Of a DNA stretch of 64,000 bases, positions 25,701 through 32,363 are shown one piece after another. Position numbers and translations under genes: made by a program. A model generated the notes under the pieces. That model made no database searches. It saw only the letters and a list, made by a program, of their open reading frames with translations, and was not told where the DNA came from. The stretch lies in assembly GCA_963843275.1 (NCBI GenBank), contig CAWJJM010000003.1, positions 62,001 to 126,000 of the forward strand. The letters are read 5' to 3'. Each line of letters starts with the position of its first letter. Within the stretch, counting starts at the first letter, position 1. This DNA comes from CAWJJM01 sp963843275 (lineage in GTDB: Bacteria > Acidobacteriota > Thermoanaerobaculia > Multivoradales > JBCCEF01).

Positions 25701-26575
25701 TCGAGGCGGGTGACCACCGTGTCGGCGATCTGCCCGAGGTCCTGGTACTCGTTCAGCGTGCGCACCATGTACTCGGTGCGCCCCTCCTTGATGGTGCCGC
25801 CGGCGACGTTGATGTTCTCCTGCCGCAGCCGGTCGATCACCGCCTGGATGGAGAGGCCGGAGCGGCGCAGCTTCTCGGCGTCGAGCCGGACGTGGACCTC
25901 CTCCTCGAGGCCGCCGCGCACCCGCACCGCCGCGACGCCCTTGATCGGCTCGAGCTCGCGCTTGACCTCCAGGTCGGCGAGGCGTCGCAGCCGGCGCAGC
26001 CCCTCCTCGCCGGCGAAGCGCTCGCCGCGGCCGGAGAGCGACAGCTCCATCACCGGGTCGAGCTGCGGGTCGTAGTGGAGGACCAGCGGCCGCTTCGCCT
26101 CGTCGGGCAGGAAGACCAGGTCGAGCTTCTCGAGCGTCTCCTGGGTGGCGTCCGAGACGTCGGTGTCCCAGGCGAACTCGAGCACGACGTCGGAGACGCC
26201 GGCACGCGAGACGCTCGAGATGCGGCGCAGCCCGCCGATCACCCCCAGGGCCTCCTCGATCGGCCGGGAGATGTCGCTCTCGACCTCCTCGGGGGCGGCG
26301 CCGGGGTACTCGGTGCGGACCGTCAGCGTGGGGTAGGTCATCTCCGGCATCAGGGTCAGCGGCAGCCGCCGCGACGAGAAGTAGCCGAAGACGACGGCGG
26401 CGAGGACCACCATCAGCACCGCCACCGGCCGGCGGGTGACGAAGCGCGACATGCCGCCGGCCCGGGCGGCGGGGCGCGGCGGTGCGGCCGGGGCCGCGGC
26501 GGCGGCCGGGCCGGGTGCGCCCGCCCCCTCGCCGGCGCGCTCCGCGCCCGGAGCGGCGGTGGGACGCTCGCTCAC
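22766..26575 (-). CDS. RND-family efflux transporter, first subunit, with a large insert
   Basis: A 1269-residue RND transporter, clearly longer than the usual 1020-1070. After a short Ala/Pro-rich tail the true family start is MSRFVTRRPVAVL (ATG at 26451). The transporter core has ALGIGMLVDSSIVVLESIF and a second bundle with VYVIMAAQFESLLQPF. Between the two membrane halves (about residues 569-738) lies an Arg-rich, partly hydrophobic insert of about 170 residues that normal RND pumps lack. An additional Ala-rich low-complexity stretch (about 355-385) interrupts the first periplasmic loop. The GTG at 26575 overlaps the adaptor stop. Starts at 26575 and 26451 are both possible. Confidence 0.9.
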   Translation of the reverse strand: MSERPTAAPGAERAGEGAGAPGPAAAAAPAAPPRPAARAGGMSRFVTRRPVAVLMVVLAAVVFGYFSSRRLPLTLMPEMTYPTLTVRTEYPGAAPEEVESDISRPIEEALGVIGGLRRISSVSRAGVSDVVLEFAWDTDVSDATQETLEKLDLVFLPDEAKRPLVLHYDPQLDPVMELSLSGRGERFAGEEGLRRLRRLADLEVKRELEPIKGVAAVRVRGGLEEEVHVRLDAEKLRRSGLSIQAVIDRLRQENINVAGGTIKEGRTEYMVRTLNEYQDLGQIADTVVTRLDGRDVRVRDLGRVVRGHKDRELLTRTDGGESVEIDIFKEADANIVALARRVRERLGETDPEKIEAAAAAAAATPAGPKAKARRGGPGGPPPGLAAELYRGEGARIQVVADRSLFIQDSIRSVVDAAVYGGLLAVLVLYLFLRNFRTTAIVAVSIPVSLFITFAPLHLAGVSLNIMSLGGLALGIGMLVDSSIVVLESIFRCQEEGDGLVAAAVRGTEEVRGAVIASTLTSIAVFFPMVFVEGVAGQAFGDLGLAVVVSLLASLAVAVFFIPMLASRRMTFRRAPARLHGLPATADLRHTWRLHRRLWRRGRRRARIALRLPFALVRAALLPLTAGFTGRDARRVGRWALAPWRRRRSAAGAAGLAVRFLPALAGALYVGLRGLVSAVLEVAGRLLLSVVGLGVALVRGLTAAGRGAGRRLGGRGWGRALLRLPGLPLRLTGRFLAAVQTAYPRVIRAALARPVAVLALTLAVFAVTWLAAGHLGSELLPEVHQGELTFEVALPVGTPIEETDRILEPVERAILAEREHIRSLIVSVGFDAANSRRSDEGEHSARFKLLLDDTDPRVEDGVVDRIRRRLAAVPDVDARVTRPVLFSTRTPIEVEVHGEDLARLKTYGDRVRAAMASLPQLADVESSLVSGAPEVEIVYDRDLLARYGLDLRAVAEQVRDQVKGYEATKYNLRDRRIPIIVRLAGPDRESVEDVRDLVVNPGGDRPIPLSAVAAVRLGEGPSEVRRIDGQRVAVVSANLGSGSLGEAVAAIDRKLSATIDWPADMTYFVAGQNEEWERSRGSLYLALALSIFLVYVIMAAQFESLLQPFVIMFTIPLAFFGTLVALWALGISLSIVVFLGMIMLAGIVVNNAIVLVDYVNTLRARGLAREEALVTAGSVRLRPILMTTATTVLGLLPMALGLGDGAELRTPMAVAVISGLITSTALTLVVIPVIYSLVDGARDRLFGAAVADDEGGDDTLLLADPEAAAP

Positions 26576-27735
26576 GCCGAGGTCCTCGCCGGCGCCTCCG
26601 CCTCCCCGGTCCCGGCGCCCGCGGCCGGCTCCTTCTCGCCCGCCAGCCGCACCAGGGCGCCGTCCTTCAGCCCGGCCTGGCCGGCCACCACGACCCGGTC
26701 GCCGGGAGCCACGGCGGCCTCGGCCGGCTCGATGAAGCGATCGTCCTCGAGCAGGGGCGACAGGTAGACCCGTTCCACCTTGGCGTCGGCGCCCATGCGG
26801 TAGACGAACACCTGGTCGTTGTCGTAGACCAGCGCCCGCTTCGGGACCAGCAGCGCCGCGTCGTGGACCGCCGTCACCAGCTGCACGTCGACGTACATCC
26901 CGGGGCGCAGGCCCTGCTGGCGCGGGATCGCCACCGTCACCTTGACCGTGCCGCTCTTCGGGTCGACCACCGGCGCCAGCCGCTCCACCCGCCCGGTCCA
27001 GGCCCGCCCGGCGGAGGTGGGCGCGGCGATGCGCGCCGCCAGGCCGGTGGAGATCCGCGGCAGCTCCTTCTCCGGCACGTACACGCGGGCCACGATCGAG
27101 TCGAAGTCGACGAGGTCGAACAGGTGCTGGTTGACGGTGACGTGGTCGCCGAGGTTGATCAGGCGGTGGCTGACGGTCCCGGCGATCGGCGCCTTGACCT
27201 CGGTGTAGGAGAGCTCGCGGCGGGCGTCCTCGAGCTCGAGCTCGAGCTGCGACAGGTCGTAGGTGGCGTCGTTGAACGCCTGCTCGCTGATCAGCTCGTC
27301 GGCGTAGAGCTTCTTCTGGCGCTCGTACTCGCGGCGCGAGCGCTCGAGCTGGGCGGTGACCTTGGCGAGGCGGGTGCGCTGCTCGTCGTCCTGCAGGCGG
27401 AGCAGCACCTGCCCCCGGCGCACCTCGTCGCCCTCTTCGACGAGGAGCTGGCGCACCTGGCGGGCCGCCTGCGCGTACACCCCCACCTCCTCCTCGGCCT
27501 CGAGGTTGGTGGAGAAGCGCAGGACCGACTCGATCGGGCCACGGGACAGGGTGGCCACCTCGACCGGCACCGCCTCGGGGGCCGGATCGGACGCCTCGTC
27601 GGCGGCGGGAGCGGTGGTGCCGTCGGCCGCCGGGGCGACCTCGTCGGCGCGGCTCTGGCCGCCCGAGCAGGCGGCGGCGCCGGCGCCGAGGGCGGCGACC
27701 AGCAGGAGGACGAGGGGGCGGGGGATGCTCTTCAC
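26572..27735 (-). CDS. RND efflux periplasmic adaptor (HlyD/AcrA family lipoprotein)
   Basis: A 387-residue adaptor with a lipoprotein signal (GAAACSGG). A biotinyl-lipoyl-like segment (ARQVRQLLVEEGDEV), a coiled-coil hairpin (about residues 120-180), the lipoyl return (YTEVKAPIAGTVSHR) and the beta-barrel and membrane-proximal domains follow. It links the RND pumps to an outer-membrane channel. The stop overlaps the first RND gene by four bases, making a strict operon of adaptor, RND, RND. The promoter should lie in 27736-27946, between it and the divergent rarD gene. Confidence 0.93.
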   Translation of the reverse strand: MKSIPRPLVLLLVAALGAGAAACSGGQSRADEVAPAADGTTAPAADEASDPAPEAVPVEVATLSRGPIESVLRFSTNLEAEEEVGVYAQAARQVRQLLVEEGDEVRRGQVLLRLQDDEQRTRLAKVTAQLERSRREYERQKKLYADELISEQAFNDATYDLSQLELELEDARRELSYTEVKAPIAGTVSHRLINLGDHVTVNQHLFDLVDFDSIVARVYVPEKELPRISTGLAARIAAPTSAGRAWTGRVERLAPVVDPKSGTVKVTVAIPRQQGLRPGMYVDVQLVTAVHDAALLVPKRALVYDNDQVFVYRMGADAKVERVYLSPLLEDDRFIEPAEAAVAPGDRVVVAGQAGLKDGALVRLAGEKEPAAGAGTGEAEAPARTSA

Positions 27736-27932
27736 GGTCCTTCTCCCAAGTGAGAAACGAATGCCGGCGGATGCGGTGCGATCGCGTCACCGGGCGGATC
27801 GCGAGGTGTCGGGCCCGGGTGGTTGGGAAAACGCACCGGACGGCGGCGATAATCCACCGCGGCGCCGCCTCATCGCACACTACGCACGCGGCGGCCGGGT
27901 GTTACCGCCTCCGGGGGCGGCGGACCGCGGGA

Positions 27933-27938
27933 TAAGCT
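27933..27938 (+). promoter_or_regulatory. -10 box (TAAGCT) of rarD
   Basis: TAAGCT ends 8 bases before the GTG at 27947. This spacing and the lack of a ribosome binding site fit a leaderless start. Confidence 0.45.
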
Positions 27939-27946
27939 CGCGCCCC

Positions 27947-28876
27947 GTGACCCCGCCCGGCGCTCCCCCCTCCGATCCGCGTGGCGAGCTGCGGCGCGGC
28001 ATGGCGTACGCGCTGGCGGCCTTCCTGTGGTGGGGCCTGGGGCCGCTCTACTGGAAGGCGGTCGAGGTCCTGCCGCCGACCGAGCTGCTGGCGCACCGGG
28101 TGCTGTGGTCGCTCGGGCTGCTCGCCGCGCTGCTCGGCTTCCGCCGGCGGTTCGCCGAGCTGGCCGGGGTGCTGCGCGACCGCCGGGCGCTGGGCACCCT
28201 GGCGGTGACCACGGTGCTCATCGGCGTCAACTGGTTCACCTACATCTGGGCGATGGACGCCGACCGCGTGCTCGAGGCGAGCCTGGGCTACTACATCAAC
28301 CCGCTGGTCAACGTCCTGCTCGGCGTCGCCTTCCTGCGCGAGCGGTTGAGCCGTGCCCAGGGCTGGGCGGTGGTGCTGGCCGCCGCCGGCGTGGCGTTGC
28401 TGACCGCCGAGGTGGGACGGGTGCCGTGGGTGGCGCTGGTTCTCGCTGGGACCTTCGGGTTCTACGGCCTGCTGCGCAAGACGGTGGCGGCCGGGCCGCA
28501 GGTCGGCCTGGCCGTGGAGACCGCGCTGCTGGCGCCGCTGGCGGCCGCCTGGCTGGTGCGCACCGGCGCGGCCGGCGACGCCGCCTGGCCGCACGCCGCT
28601 GCCTGGCTCCAGGTGCTGGTCGTGCTCGCCAGCGTGGTGACGGTGGCGCCGCTGGTGTGGTTCACCCACGGCGCCCGCCGGCTGCCGCTGTCGACGCTGG
28701 GGCTGCTCCAGTACATCGCCCCCACCCTGCAGTTCCTGCTCGCCGTCTTCGCCTTCCACGAGCCCTTCACCCGCGCCCACCTCGCCGCCTTCCTGCTGAT
28801 CTGGGTCGGCCTCGCGATCTTCACCCACGACCTGCGCCGCCGCTTGCGCCGCCGCCCGGCGGGCGGGGGAGGCTGA
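27947..28876 (+). CDS. rarD: EamA-family transporter RarD
   Basis: A 309-residue, ten-span drug/metabolite transporter. It begins with ELRRGMAYALAAFLWWGLGPLYWKAV and has NWFTYIWAMDADRVLEASLGYYINPL, the signature of RarD/EamA proteins. RarD members are described as chloramphenicol-sensitivity proteins, and the real substrate is uncertain. The GTG start is set by the family-like N-terminal region and the -10 box 8 bases upstream. It is followed after 4 bases by an NAD(P)-binding protein gene, probably on the same transcript. Confidence 0.88.
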   Translation: MTPPGAPPSDPRGELRRGMAYALAAFLWWGLGPLYWKAVEVLPPTELLAHRVLWSLGLLAALLGFRRRFAELAGVLRDRRALGTLAVTTVLIGVNWFTYIWAMDADRVLEASLGYYINPLVNVLLGVAFLRERLSRAQGWAVVLAAAGVALLTAEVGRVPWVALVLAGTFGFYGLLRKTVAAGPQVGLAVETALLAPLAAAWLVRTGAAGDAAWPHAAAWLQVLVVLASVVTVAPLVWFTHGARRLPLSTLGLLQYIAPTLQFLLAVFAFHEPFTRAHLAAFLLIWVGLAIFTHDLRRRLRRRPAGGGG

Positions 28877-28880
28877 GCGG

Positions 28881-29555
28881 GTGGGCGGACGGCGGGCGGC
28901 GGTGCTCGGGGCGACCGGGCTGGTGGGCGGCCACCTGCTCGACGCGCTCCTCGCCGACGGCCGCTGGAGCGCCGTGGTGGCGGTGGGCCGCCGGCCGGTG
29001 GGGACGGCGCACCCGCGCCTCGTCCAGGTCGCGGGGGATCTGCTGGCGGACGGCCCGTGGACCGCGGCCCTGGCCGTCGACGACGTCTTCTGCTGCCTCG
29101 GGACGACGATCCGCCGCGCCGGATCGCGGCAGGCCTTCCGCGCCGTCGACCACGGCGCCGTGGTGCGGGCGGCGCGGGCCGCGGCCGCCGGCGGCGCGCG
29201 GTGCTTCGCGGCGGTCTCGTCGCTGGGCGCCGATCCGGCGTCGCGGGTCTTCTACAACCGGGTCAAGGGAGAGATGGAGCGCGACGTGGCGCGCCTTCCC
29301 TTCGCCGGCTGCTACCTCTTCCGGCCGTCCCTGCTGCGCGGCGCGCGGCGCGAGGTACGGCTCGGGGAGCGGCTCGCCCTCTGGCTGACGCGCCCGCTCG
29401 GGCCGCTGCTCGGCCGCTGGCGGCCGATCCCGGCGGCCGCGGTGGCCGCCGCCCTGGTGCGGGTGGTCGCCGCGGCGCCGCCCGGCGTCCACGTCTTCGA
29501 GTCGCGGCGCATCGCGGCGCTGGCGGCCGGCAGCGAGCCGCCGCCGGGCGGCTGA
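28881..29555 (+). CDS. NAD(P)H-binding protein, atypical SDR (HTATIP2-like)
   Basis: A 224-residue Rossmann-fold protein. The N-terminal dinucleotide motif is GATGLVGGHLL (residues 10-20). Later motifs are VDDVFCCLGTT, AVSSLGADPASRVFYNRVKGEME and the YLFRPSLLRG core, which match the HTATIP2/YwnB-type oxidoreductase-like subfamily of extended SDR proteins. Most lack a known substrate. The GTG start follows the rarD stop by 4 bases, so expression is likely coupled. Confidence in the fold is high; confidence in the catalytic role is low. Confidence 0.8.
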   Translation: MGGRRAAVLGATGLVGGHLLDALLADGRWSAVVAVGRRPVGTAHPRLVQVAGDLLADGPWTAALAVDDVFCCLGTTIRRAGSRQAFRAVDHGAVVRAARAAAAGGARCFAAVSSLGADPASRVFYNRVKGEMERDVARLPFAGCYLFRPSLLRGARREVRLGERLALWLTRPLGPLLGRWRPIPAAAVAAALVRVVAAAPPGVHVFESRRIAALAAGSEPPPGG

Positions 29556-29688
29556 ACGGGCCGCCGCCGGTCCCGCCGGCCGCCGAAGGGCGTCCGGTCG
29601 GGTATGCTGCCCCCATCCGGAGCAGAGTGGCCGGTGCCCCGGCGCCGGACCCGGTCGTCGTTCCACCGACCTCGCGAAAGGGGAACGG

Positions 29689-31176
29689 ATGAGGGTCGCG
29701 TTCCTGAAAGCCCCCGTCGGCGGCATCATCGGGCTCGAGATGATCACCTTCGTCGAACCCCTGGGGCTCGAGTGCGTCGCCGGCGCGCTGGAGCTCGAGG
29801 GCCACCGGTGCCGCATCGTCGACCTGCGCATCGACGGGGTCGAGCGCGGCCTGGCCAAGGCGCGCGCCTTCGCCCCGGACGTGGTCGGCCTGCAGTGCAA
29901 CTTCACCACCGAGCGCTACCGCCTGCTGCGGCTGGCGCGCCGGGTGCGGCGGGAGATCCCCGACGCCCTGTGCGTGGTCGGCGGCCACGACGCGTCGCGC
30001 GATCCCGGGTGGTTCCTCCACCCCGCGATCGACGTCGTGGCGGTGGGCGACGGCGAGGAGATCCTGCCGGCCCTGGTGCGCGCCCACGAGCGCGGCGAGG
30101 ACCTGGCGCGGGTGCCGGGGCTGCTGCTCAACCGCCCGGACGGCCCGGTGTCCACCGGGCACGCGCCGGCGCGCTCGGACATCGACGAGCTGCCGCTGCC
30201 GGCCCGCCACCTGATCGCCGACTACGCCGGCGAGTACTACATCAACTTCCGCCGCCCGCTGGCCCTGCTGGAGACCGCCCGCGGCTGTCCCTTCAAGTGC
30301 AACTTCTGCTCGGTGTGGAAGTTCCACGAGTCGACCTTCCGCGAGAAGTCCCCCGAGCGGGTGGTCCGGGAGCTCTCCCAGGTCGAGGCGCCGAACGTCT
30401 TCCTCACCGACGACATCTTCTGGATGAACGTCCGGCGGGGGCGCGAGCTGGCGGCGGCGATCCGCGCCTCGGGGATCCGCAAGCACTACACCCTGCAGAC
30501 GCGGTCGGACATCATCACCCGCTTCCCCGAGCTCGTCGCCGAGTGGCGCGACTGCGGCAAGATGACGATCTTCCTCGGCCTCGAGAAGATCGACGACGCC
30601 GGCCTGTCGTCGGTGAACAAGAAGAACAGCGCCGCCAACAACGACCGGGCGATCGAGATCCTCCAGGACCTCGGCGTCGGCTACACGCCGAACTTCATCG
30701 TCGACCCGAGCTGGGAGCGCGAGGACTTCGACAAGCTCAAGCGCTGGATCGACCGCACCGGCGCCTACAACGCCGGCTTCTCCGTGCTCACCCCGCTGCC
30801 GGGGACCGATCTGTGGGACGAGGTGGCGGACGACGTCACCACCGACGACTGGGAGCTGTTCGACATCACCCACGCGGTGCTGCCGACGCGCCTGCCGCTC
30901 GCCGACTTCTACCGCGAGCTCGGCGGCCTGTGGAAGCACACCATGGACGTGCGCTACGCCACCCACGGGCGGATCGCCGTCCACCTCGGGCTGCTCGCCG
31001 CCCTGGCGTCGCGCAAGGTCACCCTCCAGGCGCTGCGCAAGGGGATGCGCATGGGGACCGTGCTCGGCCGCCCGGAGACCTTTCTCCGCGCCCACCGCGA
31101 GAGCGGCGAGCGGCTCGACACGGTGGCGGGGATGCTCGAGGAGATCCGCCCCCGGCCCGCCGTCCCGGCCAACTGA
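29689..31176 (+). CDS. B12-binding radical SAM protein, HpnR-like (hopanoid C-3 methylase family)
   Basis: A 495-residue protein. An N-terminal cobalamin-binding-like domain (FVEPLGLECVAGALELEGH, VVGGHDASRD) is followed by a radical SAM domain with the cluster motif ARGCPFKCNFCSVW (Cys 200, 204, 207). C-terminal segments (ITHAVLPTRLPLADFYREL) resemble HpnR, which methylates hopanoids at C-3. The classic B12 DxHxxG is not evident, so the cobalamin call is weaker. No squalene-hopene cyclase is nearby. A -10-like TATGCT lies at 29603-29608 with a leader of about 80 bases. The hopanoid substrate is inferred from similarity alone. Confidence 0.75.
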   Translation: MRVAFLKAPVGGIIGLEMITFVEPLGLECVAGALELEGHRCRIVDLRIDGVERGLAKARAFAPDVVGLQCNFTTERYRLLRLARRVRREIPDALCVVGGHDASRDPGWFLHPAIDVVAVGDGEEILPALVRAHERGEDLARVPGLLLNRPDGPVSTGHAPARSDIDELPLPARHLIADYAGEYYINFRRPLALLETARGCPFKCNFCSVWKFHESTFREKSPERVVRELSQVEAPNVFLTDDIFWMNVRRGRELAAAIRASGIRKHYTLQTRSDIITRFPELVAEWRDCGKMTIFLGLEKIDDAGLSSVNKKNSAANNDRAIEILQDLGVGYTPNFIVDPSWEREDFDKLKRWIDRTGAYNAGFSVLTPLPGTDLWDEVADDVTTDDWELFDITHAVLPTRLPLADFYRELGGLWKHTMDVRYATHGRIAVHLGLLAALASRKVTLQALRKGMRMGTVLGRPETFLRAHRESGERLDTVAGMLEEIRPRPAVPAN

Positions 31177-31178
31177 GA

Positions 31179-31202
31179 CCGGCCGGCGGGACCCGCGGCC
31201 GG
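31179..31202 (+). terminator. Hairpin after the radical SAM gene
   Basis: Directly after the stop codon, CCGGCC pairs with GGCCGG and GCGGG pairs with CCCGC around a single A, forming an almost continuous stem with one bulge. There is no U-tract. It lies between convergent genes and may serve both. Confidence 0.4.
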
Positions 31203-31245
31203 AGCCGTCGGGGCCTCCGGGCGGCGGGGCGCTCCCCCGGGACGT

Positions 31246-31704
31246 CTACTCCATCGGCTTGAGGGTGACCTCGCGCATCATCGTCGTGCCGAGGAACTGC
31301 CGCATCTCGAACCGCGGCTGCATCATCTCCTCCTGCTTCTCCTGGTCTTCGCTGCCCGTGTGCTTGGCCAGGATGGCCTCCCACTTCTTCTCGGCCTCGG
31401 CGTCGTAGTCCAGGGCATCGCTGCCGTTCTCGTAGGCGGTGCAGAACATGACGTCCCAGTCCTGGGGGGTGGCCGGGGTCTTGACGAAGATCTTCGAGTC
31501 CACCATCAGGCCCTCGGCCTTGGCGTCCGCCTCGATCCCCGCGAAGTGCTTCCGCAGATACTTCATATAGTTGTTGAACTGGCCCGGCTGCGTCCGGTAG
31601 GCACTGCACTCCCACACCGGTCCCTCCGTCCAGTGCTCCTGGGCGTGGGCGATCCCCACGCCTGCGAGCAGACACACCACCACCGCTACGATCGCTCGTT
31701 TCAT
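31246..31704 (-). CDS. Small exported protein of unknown function
   Basis: A 152-residue protein with a clear signal peptide (residues 1 to about 20, ending AHAQ). A compact soluble domain follows, beginning WECSAYRTQPGQFNNYMKYL. The pattern (YRTxPGxF near the start, the central DWDVMFCTAY, a repeated charged helix and EMRQFLGTTMMREVTLKP at the end) resembles the dimeric alpha/beta-barrel or NIPSNAP-like folds of exported proteins common in Acidobacteria. The ATG has a strong ribosome site (AAGGAG) and a well-formed promoter upstream. It is the only gene in the window with a textbook -35/-10 promoter. Confidence 0.75.
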   Translation of the reverse strand: MKRAIVAVVVCLLAGVGIAHAQEHWTEGPVWECSAYRTQPGQFNNYMKYLRKHFAGIEADAKAEGLMVDSKIFVKTPATPQDWDVMFCTAYENGSDALDYDAEAEKKWEAILAKHTGSEDQEKQEEMMQPRFEMRQFLGTTMMREVTLKPME

Positions 31705-31747
31705 TGGCCCCGCTCCTTCCAGATTTTGCACGCGATTGTGCCGCATG

Positions 31748-31776
31748 ACTGTAATTTATTCGCGCACCGATGTCAA
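31748..31776 (-). promoter_or_regulatory. Sigma70-type promoter (TTGACA, 17-base spacer, TACAGT)
   Basis: On the minus strand TTGACA (31771-31776) is followed by a 17-base spacer and TACAGT (31748-31753), a near-consensus promoter. The transcript would start near 31740, giving a leader of about 36 bases with an AAGGAG site before the ATG at 31704. The region is the most A+T-rich in the window. Confidence 0.8.
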
Positions 31777-31994
31777 GGTGAGGGCAGGATTTTGAAGCAT
31801 TTATAATGTTGCAACCGAACGCATACCCCGATGTTCGATCCGCGACCGGGAACGGCGGCGCCCGCCGCGCCCGGGATCCCGGCGACGGCCGGTCGTCGCG
31901 GGGCCACGGCGTGGCCGGCAGGCCGGCCAGCGCAGCCCGCAGCCCCCCGTCCGCGTGGTGAGGTCTCCTCGGTGGTGGGCGGGAGGGCGGCGGT

Positions 31995-32351
31995 TCACGC
32001 CAGCCAGAGCAGCAGCAGCCCGAGGGCCGCAGGGAGCGCCTGGACGACGAGGATGCGGCGGTTCGCGGTCGCCGCTCCGAAGACGCCGGCGACCAGGACG
32101 CAGCAGAGGAAGAAGACCTTGACGCCGGTCCCGCCGGCGCCCAGGGCGAGGCCCCAGACCAGCCCGGCGGCCAGGAAGCCGTTGTAGAGCCCCTGGTTGG
32201 CGGCCAGCACCCTCGAGGCCGCGGCCGCCTCGCGGCTCTGGCCGAAGACCCGCCGCCCGATCGGTCGCTCCCACAGGAACATCTCGAGCACCAGGATGCC
32301 GAGATGCTCGAGGGCGACCAGGGCGACGACCGCGTCGGCGAGGGTGGACAC
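31995..32351 (-). CDS. DUF1304 membrane protein
   Basis: A 118-residue protein with four predicted membrane helices. It has the DUF1304 signature: an N-terminal ALEHLGILVLEMFLW, then NQGLYNGFLAAGLVWGL and a helix pair at the C-terminus. The family is uncharacterised. The GTG start at 32351 lies 12 bases after the stop of the large TPR/FG-GAP gene on the same strand, so the two are likely co-transcribed. About 290 bases between its stop and the start of the small exported gene hold only that gene's promoter. Confidence 0.85.
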   Translation of the reverse strand: MSTLADAVVALVALEHLGILVLEMFLWERPIGRRVFGQSREAAAASRVLAANQGLYNGFLAAGLVWGLALGAGGTGVKVFFLCCVLVAGVFGAATANRRILVVQALPAALGLLLLWLA

Positions 32352-32363
32352 GGGCCTTTCCCC

